Origin: an uncultured bacterium
Lineage (GTDB): Bacteria; Bdellovibrionota_C; UBA2361; SZUA-149; CALKYB01
DNA: 11,699 nt
Assembly: GCA_938022485.1 (NCBI GenBank)
Contig: CALIEE010000323.1
Span: 1 to 11,699, forward strand
Direction: 5' to 3'
The stretch's first letter is position 1, and each line of letters opens with the position of its first letter. Below the pieces are notes generated by a model. That model made no database searches. It was not told the DNA's origin and was given only the letters and a program-made list of their open reading frames with translations. Positions 1-4,642 of this stretch are shown one piece after another. Both the position numbers and the translations under genes were made by a program.

Positions 1-309
1 GAGAGTTCTTTCCATTCCGTAAAACTGGTCCGCAAAGAAATCAAAGCGTCTTAGTTTGACGTTTTTAAAGAGTCTACTGAGTTTGGGGTCTTCTTCAGTA
101 TCAATTTCAGCTATGCCAGCATCTTTGATCATGTCAAAGAGTTTGGCATGAGATAGTCGAGCTAGCTCGGACTGTTCTTTAAGAATTTCAAGATACTCAA
201 TAAATGAGCCGTTCCAACTGTTTTTTTGTCTACGGTCTCGATCTTGGTCAATAATCGATTGAAAGTTAATATCTTCTTTCTTTTTCTTTCTTGATTTTGA
301 TTCGGCCAT
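1..309 (-). CDS. prkA: PrkA-family serine protein kinase, N-terminal 103 residues (runs off the window)
   Basis: This is the 5' part of a gene read leftwards from ATG at 309-307; it stays open to base 1. After a lysine-rich start (residues 7-11), the translation matches the PrkA (YeaG/Bacillus PrkA) N-terminus as I know it: a WNGSFIEYLEILK stretch (32-44), an MIKDAGIAEID stretch (60-70), then DPKLSRLF (74-81) and FYGME (96-100), just before the AAA+ Walker A region that lies outside the window. Family members are cytoplasmic, about 630-690 residues long, with an AAA+ domain followed by a kinase-like C-terminus. They act in starvation and stress responses, often beside VWA (YeaH) and SpoVR (YcgB) genes. 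A GAGGA ribosome-binding site at 317-321 lies 7 nt from the start and fixes it. The N-terminus resembles the Bacillus form more than the enterobacterial one. Kinase activity is inferred from the family; no catalytic residue is visible here. Confidence 0.9.
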   Translation of the reverse strand, partial: MAESKSRKKKKEDINFQSIIDQDRDRRQKNSWNGSFIEYLEILKEQSELARLSHAKLFDMIKDAGIAEIDTEEDPKLSRLFKNVKLRRFDFFADQFYGMERTL

Positions 310-316
310 AGTGATT

Positions 317-321
317 TCCTC
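317..321 (-). promoter_or_regulatory. Shine-Dalgarno for prkA
   Basis: GAGGA on the minus strand, 7 nt before the ATG at 309. It supports the chosen prkA start. Confidence 0.7.
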
Positions 322-357
322 AGCTCTTGTTCATTTGTTAGAGTACTGCCAGTAAAT

Positions 358-385
358 TGAAACTAGCTTGCTTTAAGTAGTTTCA
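358..385 (-). promoter_or_regulatory. Inverted repeat / hairpin in the prkA leader
   Basis: TGAAACTA (358-365) is perfectly complementary to TAGTTTCA (378-385). Inside it, CTT (367-369) pairs with AAG (375-377) past a single bulged base, leaving a 5-nt loop. Outside it, a T-G wobble and an A-T pair could extend the helix. There is no T-run after it on either strand, so it is not a standard terminator. It sits between the predicted prkA promoter and the start codon, so it would be transcribed as leader RNA. It could equally be a protein-binding site. Confidence 0.5.
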
Positions 386-400
386 GTCTCTGCTCTGCTT

Positions 401-425
401 CAGCAATTGGAATTTTAAATTGCTG
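401..425 (-). promoter_or_regulatory. Second inverted repeat in the prkA leader
   Basis: CAGCAATT (401-408) and AATTGCTG (418-425) form a perfect 8-bp inverted repeat around a 9-nt spacer. It lies about 10 nt downstream of the predicted prkA transcription start. Its left arm is also part of an imperfect direct repeat: TCTGCTTCAGCAATT at 394-408 against TCTGCTCAGCTAATT at 431-445. Confidence 0.45.
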
Positions 426-442
426 TTACCTCTGCTCAGCTA

Positions 443-448
443 ATTATA
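443..448 (-). promoter_or_regulatory. Candidate -10 box for prkA
   Basis: A perfect TATAAT on the minus strand, within CTCATCTTATAAT (455-443). The same 13 bases precede the minus-strand gene starting at 3434. I see no convincing -35 hexamer at the usual distance. If used, the prkA leader would be about 127 nt. The rest of the 310-561 gap holds no recognisable gene. Confidence 0.45.
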
Positions 449-561
449 AGATGAGCCGGAAGTAGTTGTGGTTACAGAGAAAAAACAAAAACATTCGACC
501 TTTACCTAATCGGTTAGTATTCGGCTAAGAGTTAGCTTTTTACTAAAAATAAGCTCTATTT

Positions 562-1371
562 ATGACTAATTTAGACAATAGTAACCTTAAAATCCTATTC
601 ATTGGCGATATTGTTGGTCGTGCGGGGCGAACGATCTTTAAACAAAATGTAGTTAGGCTTAAGAAAAAGCACGAGGCAGATCTTGTTGTCGTCAATTGTG
701 AGAATGCTGCTGGAGGGTTTGGTCTGGATAGAAAGACCTATGGAGAGATTCTTCAACCTGAGGTTGACCTCTTAACTTCAGGAAACCACATCTGGGGTAG
801 AAAAGAAGCATTAGAGCTTTTAGACAAGAAATCAGACCGACTCATTAGACCAGCCAACGTGAGCCCCGATGCACCTGGTAAGGGATGGGCCATGTTAGAT
901 TTCGCTGGACTTAAGATAGCGGTAGTCAATGTTCAGGGCAGGGTTTTCATGTCAGATATGGTCGACTGTCCTTTTAAGTGTCTTGATAAATTGTTGGAGA
1001 AGAAGCTTTCATCAGCTGACTTGGTTTTTGTAGATTTTCATGGCGAAGCTACCAGTGAAAAGAGTGCATTCGCTAATTACTTTGATGGAAGAGTGGCTGC
1101 CGTATGTGGAACTCATACTCATGTTCAAACTGCAGATGAGCGGGTGCTTCCAGGGGGTACGGCCTTCATCAGTGATGTGGGGATGTGTGGGGCTACGGAC
1201 AGTGTCATTGGAATGAAAAAGAACGAGGTTATTGAACGGTTTGTAACTGGCCTTCCCAAGAAATTCTCAGTTGCTTCTGAGAAGCCTGAGCTTCGTGGCG
1301 TGATAATAGAGTTGGATACCAAGAAATCTAAGGCAATTTCAATTGAGCGAGTTAGAGTGGTTGGTGAGTAG
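562..1371 (+). CDS. ymdB: YmdB/TIGR00282-family metallophosphoesterase
   Basis: This is a 269-residue calcineurin-like phosphoesterase of the YmdB (TIGR00282) group, near the usual family length of about 260-270. The metal-site motifs stand in order: GDIVGRAGR with D16, NCENAAGG with E47 and N48, GNHIW with N75 and H76, HGEATSEK with H160, and GTHTHVQTAD with H185 and H187. All metal ligands known from Bacillus YmdB have a counterpart, so the enzyme should be active. Family members are cytoplasmic and hydrolyse cyclic-nucleotide or related phosphodiesters in vitro; Bacillus YmdB affects biofilm and motility decisions. The true substrate is unknown. The ATG at 562 has no clear ribosome-binding site, but only nine residues precede the first conserved strand. 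The gene is divergent from prkA. Its last 20 bases overlap the 3' end of the receiver gene on the other strand. Confidence 0.92.
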   Translation: MTNLDNSNLKILFIGDIVGRAGRTIFKQNVVRLKKKHEADLVVVNCENAAGGFGLDRKTYGEILQPEVDLLTSGNHIWGRKEALELLDKKSDRLIRPANVSPDAPGKGWAMLDFAGLKIAVVNVQGRVFMSDMVDCPFKCLDKLLEKKLSSADLVFVDFHGEATSEKSAFANYFDGRVAAVCGTHTHVQTADERVLPGGTAFISDVGMCGATDSVIGMKKNEVIERFVTGLPKKFSVASEKPELRGVIIELDTKKSKAISIERVRVVGE

Positions 1372-1735
1372 ACTCGACTTCAGTTAAAACCTGCTTTAGA
1401 GCTGCAAGATCAAATGGCTTGGCTAGATAGTAATCAATTTTTGTCGCGGGATCCATTTGTTCCAACTCTTCCAGGCTGTTTGCAGTAGTTAGAATTATCT
1501 TTAGGTTTTGCTTATTTTCAAGCGACTGCTCTATTTTTTGAATAACTTCTCCACCTGACATGTCATCCAGTAGATAGTCTAGAAAGAGTATATCCACTAG
1601 GTTGCTACTAAGGTGCTCCAAGCATTCTGCGCCAGTAGAAACTATACTCACTGTATAACCCAGAGACCCAAGCATAGCTTCGAGGATGGATTTGATGACC
1701 TCGTCATCGTCCGCAATTAATACCTTTTTTGACAT
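1352..1735 (-). CDS. Stand-alone response-regulator receiver domain (CheY-like)
   Basis: This 127-residue protein is a single REC domain and nothing else. The acidic cluster is D9-D10-D11, the phosphoacceptor D53 (in FLDYLLDDMSGG), the switch threonine T84 and the lysine K106 (in LAKPF). All catalytic positions are intact, so it should accept a phosphoryl group. The residue four after D53, usually proline, is aspartate (D57). There is no output domain, so it probably acts by protein contact, as CheY or a phosphorelay intermediate does. No histidine kinase is in the window to name a partner. No clear Shine-Dalgarno precedes the ATG at 1735. The stop at 1352-1354 lies inside the 3' end of the convergent phosphoesterase gene, with 20 bp of overlap and therefore no room for a terminator between them. 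Confidence 0.9.
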   Translation of the reverse strand: MSKKVLIADDDEVIKSILEAMLGSLGYTVSIVSTGAECLEHLSSNLVDILFLDYLLDDMSGGEVIQKIEQSLENKQNLKIILTTANSLEELEQMDPATKIDYYLAKPFDLAALKQVLTEVESTHQPL

Positions 1736-1801
1736 AGTCTGGGTATATCGTCCTATTTTCTCGATAGCTGGAGCCTTACTGTATAACTTTCATTCTCAAG
1801 T

Positions 1802-1847
1802 AGCCCCCAGCTGTTGTAGGAACAAGGCGAAAGGCCTTCCTAGGGCT
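1802..1847. repeat. Compound inverted repeat in the 1736-2005 gap
   Basis: The right arm, 1834-1847, is complementary throughout to three separate left segments: AGCCC (1802-1806) with GGGCT (1843-1847), TAGG (1817-1820) with CCTA (1839-1842), and AAGGC (1824-1828) with GCCTT (1834-1838). The inner loop is GAAAG. The left side has bulges of 10 and 3 nt. No T-run follows on either strand, so it is not a simple terminator. It may be a structured RNA or a regulator-binding region. No protein-coding gene is apparent in this 270-bp gap. Confidence 0.45.
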
Positions 1848-1851
1848 TAGG

Positions 1852-1874
1852 TATCCTACTTGTTAAATAGGATA
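1852..1874. repeat. 7-bp inverted repeat, adjacent to the compound repeat
   Basis: TATCCTA (1852-1858) and TAGGATA (1868-1874) form a perfect inverted repeat with a 9-nt spacer. The TCCTA and TAGGA cores also match elements of the neighbouring compound repeat, so alternative pairings are possible. Confidence 0.45.
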
Positions 1875-1940
1875 AGAAACCAAAATTCCTTGTGAAAATC
1901 GAAGGCCTAGCTTTTTGATAACTCTGAATTTAGATTTTTG

Positions 1941-1970
1941 TTGTCAGAGAGATCGGTATTTGCCAATAAT
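1941..1970 (+). promoter_or_regulatory. Candidate sigma-70 promoter for the small secreted protein
   Basis: TTGTCA (1941-1946) and AATAAT (1965-1970) each match consensus at five of six positions, with an 18-bp spacer. Transcription would start near 1977, giving a leader of about 29 nt. The repeats at 1802-1874 would then lie upstream of this transcript. Confidence 0.4.
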
Positions 1971-2005
1971 TACCTAGTTTAAGCCAATTAATTAAGGGTA
2001 GCCCA

Positions 2006-2353
2006 ATGCGTAAATTAAGCTTAATCGGACTTTTGGCCACTGTGGTGATGTGGGTCGTCATAGTAGGTTTCTCATCAGCCGCTTTATCTGATCAAACGAA
2101 GCTAGTTTCGGCTGAAAACGAAGTTTGTATTTGTCAGTGTGCATACCCTAAGCAATCTAGGATTAAAGTTCCTGGGTATTTTCAAGCTAGTAAATCTTCT
2201 AGTTGTTCAGATATTGAAGGGCTTGCTTGCTTGGCTACCCATAGGGGCACATCCTTCACAGGTGTAACCACCAGCTGTCAGAATGGAGCTCTCCCTGTTG
2301 ATTTGAAAAATCCAATCGGGGCTAACTCAACTAGATTTCCTATCAATGGTTAG
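2006..2353 (+). CDS. Small secreted six-cysteine protein of unknown function
   Basis: I do not recognise this family. The 115-residue product starts with a typical Sec signal peptide: R2 and K3, then a hydrophobic core from about residue 5 to 22, then SSAA, with likely cleavage near residue 25 or 26. The mature part of about 90 residues has exactly six cysteines (41, 43, 45, 67, 75, 91). The first three form a CxCxC cluster. An even number in an exported protein suggests three disulfides, which is inference. There is no lipobox and no second membrane segment. The start is supported by AGGG (1995-1998), 7 nt from the ATG. The gene is convergent with the transglycosylase-like gene, separated by 19 bp that hold a possible small terminator. 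It could be a periplasmic or secreted structural or inhibitory protein; nothing in the sequence decides this. Confidence 0.75.
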   Translation: MRKLSLIGLLATVVMWVVIVGFSSAALSDQTKLVSAENEVCICQCAYPKQSRIKVPGYFQASKSSSCSDIEGLACLATHRGTSFTGVTTSCQNGALPVDLKNPIGANSTRFPING

Positions 2354-2354
2354 T

Positions 2355-2374
2355 GCCCGCTATTAGGGCCTTTT
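2355..2374 (+). terminator. Weak candidate rho-independent terminator
   Basis: GCCC (2355-2358) and GGGC (2366-2369) form a short GC stem with a 7-nt loop, followed by TTTT from 2371. It begins just after the stop codon of the six-cysteine protein gene. The stem is only 4 bp, so the call is tentative. The T-run is on the plus side only. Confidence 0.35.
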
Positions 2375-3434
2375 AGTCTGCATACTCTGCTACAGCAACC
2401 TGAGAAGAGGTAATCTTGCTCGCTAGCTGTGAGACCGGTTGAAGCAGTTTTGTTGCTCTAGCTTCCAATGTGTCCCAGTAAGAGGGCACTTCTACTTGAT
2501 TTTCCTGTTCATTTTTTAAAACTTCATAGACGTGAAGTAGGAAAGGGGTTCCATTGAGCACAATTGCTTTCAGCTCCTTGGAGGGATTTGAGGAATTTGG
2601 ACCATCGTGATGCAAGTAGTAGCCTAGTTCGAAAGTTCTAAAAAGACGCTCGGTTTCATCCAGATCCTCAACTTTTTCTTCTACCCGCTTTCGGTAGTTA
2701 TCCAAGTAGTGCCTGATTCCTGCATCTGCATTCACCCAAGGGTTCATGCAATTGCTTTGATTCATTCCGTAAGCTTCTCCTGTTCTTCTTACGAATTGAA
2801 AAAGTCCACAAGCGGTGGTGGTAGGTGCCTTTGCTAAGGGATTGAATCCAGATTCAATATCCACAGTAGCAAGTAGCGCTGCTTGATGATGTAGCTCTAA
2901 ATCATGTTTTTTGGCCATAGCTAAAACAGCCCTTGCCCCTTCTTTTTGAATCCAAGTTGGGGCTCCAACGTTTAGGAAAGCCTGAGCTCCAGATTTGGCT
3001 ACTTTTCCGGGGGAGTAAGTTTTTCCAAATCTTGAGCGCGAAACTATTTGATCAATTGAAGTTTCGGAGATTTGTCTACTCGCTACCTGATCATGAAGGT
3101 TCTGACCTGTTTCAAATAGGATAGTGAGCACTGCTATTACTACAATTCCGATGGCAGCGTGGCTCGGGTGGTTAACCAGGTATAGCCAGCAAACCTTTGA
3201 GAACCAGACTACTGACTGGAGGGCAGATTGTAGACTTTGCTTAATTGAAATTCCTAGAACTTGATATAGAGGGATTGAACCATGATGTTCGGAGGCCTGA
3301 TAATCTTCAACAGTTGCTGTTTGCTCTTCTGCTAGTTCAGTTGTCAGCTCTGCCTCATGCTCACCCTGATCTGCAGTTGGCTTTTCAGTCTTGATCGCCT
3401 CGTCTTCCGAATTGATTGTAGTTTCATCTTTCAT
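2373..3434 (-). CDS. Membrane-anchored lytic transglycosylase-like (SLT/lysozyme fold) protein
   Basis: This 353-residue protein has three parts. Residues 1-50 are very acidic and polar. One membrane segment lies at about 92-108 within a hydrophobic stretch starting at 81. The outer part has a goose-lysozyme/SLT-like core at about 165-250. That core shows ALLATVDIESGFNP (186-199), with E194 as the probable catalytic acid, then ACGLFQF (208-214) and a long following helix. These match the ES-GFNP and GLFQF signatures of lytic transglycosylases, which cleave peptidoglycan between MurNAc and GlcNAc. The expected topology is N-terminus inside, enzyme in the periplasm. The remaining 100 residues match nothing I recognise. 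AGGA at 3442-3445 lies 7 nt from the ATG, and a perfect TATAAT sits at 3460-3465. Structural use, for example in a secretion apparatus, is possible. The fold is fairly sure, the activity less so. Confidence 0.75.
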   Translation of the reverse strand: MKDETTINSEDEAIKTEKPTADQGEHEAELTTELAEEQTATVEDYQASEHHGSIPLYQVLGISIKQSLQSALQSVVWFSKVCWLYLVNHPSHAAIGIVVIAVLTILFETGQNLHDQVASRQISETSIDQIVSRSRFGKTYSPGKVAKSGAQAFLNVGAPTWIQKEGARAVLAMAKKHDLELHHQAALLATVDIESGFNPLAKAPTTTACGLFQFVRRTGEAYGMNQSNCMNPWVNADAGIRHYLDNYRKRVEEKVEDLDETERLFRTFELGYYLHHDGPNSSNPSKELKAIVLNGTPFLLHVYEVLKNEQENQVEVPSYWDTLEARATKLLQPVSQLASKITSSQVAVAEYAD

Positions 3435-3459
3435 AATATAATCCTATGGAAATACTCGG

Positions 3460-3465
3460 ATTATA
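3460..3465 (-). promoter_or_regulatory. Candidate -10 box for the transglycosylase-like gene
   Basis: Perfect TATAAT on the minus strand, 25 nt upstream of the ATG at 3434. It lies within the same CTCATCTTATAAT 13-mer found upstream of prkA. No good -35 is visible. The gap 3435-3531 holds nothing else certain. Confidence 0.5.
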
Positions 3466-3531
3466 AGATGAGTTAGTTTGATATGCAGATTCGAAAAATG
3501 AGTTAACTTGTTAAAAAAACGGAGGAAATAT

Positions 3532-4482
3532 TTAGAGTTGAGCCTCTCTAAGACTATTAGAGCTAATAAATAATAATGAGGAAGCGGCAGTTCCTGCAAG
3601 AAAACCTACAAAAAGAATAAGAGATACGCTGATATCAGGATAACTACTACCAAAAATAACCTGACCCAGCTCCATTGCAATACTAACCACAACTCCTACA
3701 AAGATCGTAAAGCTATGCTGAAGGTTGTTTCCCGGGAGAGTCATCATCATGCCCAGAGGGACTAGACAAAGAAAAGCAAAAGAGCAGTTTCTTGCAGCAT
3801 CGACGTAACTGCCTCTCATCATCACAGCGAAAGGAAGTTGAAAAAAATCTTCTAGTCTCGACGCTAGCACTGACTCTTCGAGGTTAGGCATTATAGTTCC
3901 CCATGAGTAGTAAACAGCCAATGCAATGTAAGCCATCGAGCATGGAATGAAAAAATAGCTGAGCTTGGTATACCTTTCAGTCCCGGAGAAGCTAGAGAAT
4001 AGAGCACTCAGTGACTGAAGAACATTTGGTTTAAATAGTATTATCGCCAAAAGAGCTCCTGAGATTGCTCCAATTACCTGGGCTAGCAAGTCGTTTACTG
4101 AGAGAACTCTAAAGTTAATAAAAATTTGAGATGTCTCACTAACCACACTTATTAAAGCACAAGTTAGGACCGCCTTTGAAAACTGAGAAAGGGGGCTGAG
4201 TTGTTTTTCAGCCGCCAATTGGCGTAAACCGAGAACTAGGCCAAGAGGCAAAAAGGCCAGAAGATTTACTAAGAAATCGCCCTCGAAAAATAAATGAGGT
4301 TTCAGCGGCTCAAACGTCAGCTGAAACTTAAATATTGCTTTTGTAGTGTGATAGGTCGGGAGGAAAGATAGATACAGTATGGCAAAGCTATAGAGTAAAG
4401 CCGCTATACCGGCAAACCTATGCAGCTGAGTGCTAAGCTCAGATGCATGGAATGTTGTTTTTACTGATTGACTATCTCTCAT
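3532..4482 (-). CDS. VanZ-like integral membrane protein with the core apparently duplicated
   Basis: This 316-residue polytopic membrane protein has about eight hydrophobic segments. The first half shows the VanZ pattern: NLLAFLPLG (73-81), a helix with SETSQIF (115-121), then R125, ND (130-131) and GAISGAL (138-144). The second half repeats the layout: NCSFAFLCLVPLG (232-244), AMELGQVIF (269-277), PDIS (282-285) and GFLAG (293-297). VanZ proteins are small inner-membrane proteins, first noted for low-level teicoplanin resistance, and most have no known biochemical role. A usual VanZ domain is about 120-160 residues, so the length fits two copies. No van resistance genes are nearby, so I do not infer antibiotic resistance. 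The ATG at 4482 has only a weak upstream GAG. The gene faces away from the methyltransferase gene across a 160-bp gap. Confidence 0.75.
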   Translation of the reverse strand: MRDSQSVKTTFHASELSTQLHRFAGIAALLYSFAILYLSFLPTYHTTKAIFKFQLTFEPLKPHLFFEGDFLVNLLAFLPLGLVLGLRQLAAEKQLSPLSQFSKAVLTCALISVVSETSQIFINFRVLSVNDLLAQVIGAISGALLAIILFKPNVLQSLSALFSSFSGTERYTKLSYFFIPCSMAYIALAVYYSWGTIMPNLEESVLASRLEDFFQLPFAVMMRGSYVDAARNCSFAFLCLVPLGMMMTLPGNNLQHSFTIFVGVVVSIAMELGQVIFGSSYPDISVSLILFVGFLAGTAASSLLFISSNSLREAQL

Positions 4483-4506
4483 CGACCGAAACTCTGATTC
4501 TCTCTA

Positions 4507-4518
4507 TTCGCTAGCGAA
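4507..4518. promoter_or_regulatory. Perfect 12-bp palindrome, candidate operator
   Basis: TTCGCTAGCGAA reads the same on both strands. It lies 24 bp upstream of the VanZ-like start in the divergent 4483-4642 region. A shorter symmetric element, ATAGC-T-GCTAT (4596-4606), lies nearer the methyltransferase gene. No near-consensus promoter is visible for either gene, and no small ORF with a proper start was found in this gap. Confidence 0.35.
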
Positions 4519-4642
4519 GTATTTAAGTTACAAAATAAACGAAAATCTCACTAAGCTAATTAAGATTGCCCAAGGAGCAAGATACTGGTTTGCTTATAGC
4601 TGCTATGTTTGACTCTATCCACATAATCTAATCTGATTTCTA

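Noticed and set aside
3513..3519. Seven-T run on the minus strand after the VanZ-like stop
   Set aside because: No stem precedes it on the minus strand, so I do not call an intrinsic terminator.
3532..4482. Teicoplanin resistance from the VanZ-like protein
   Set aside because: VanZ-like proteins are widespread outside resistance clusters, and no vanA/H/X/R/S-type gene is present.
4571..4629. AAGGAG at 4572-4577 as a ribosome-binding site for a small precursor peptide before the PqqD-like gene
   Set aside because: No standard start codon follows at usable distance, and the nearest TTG gives a 13-codon frame of no evident character.
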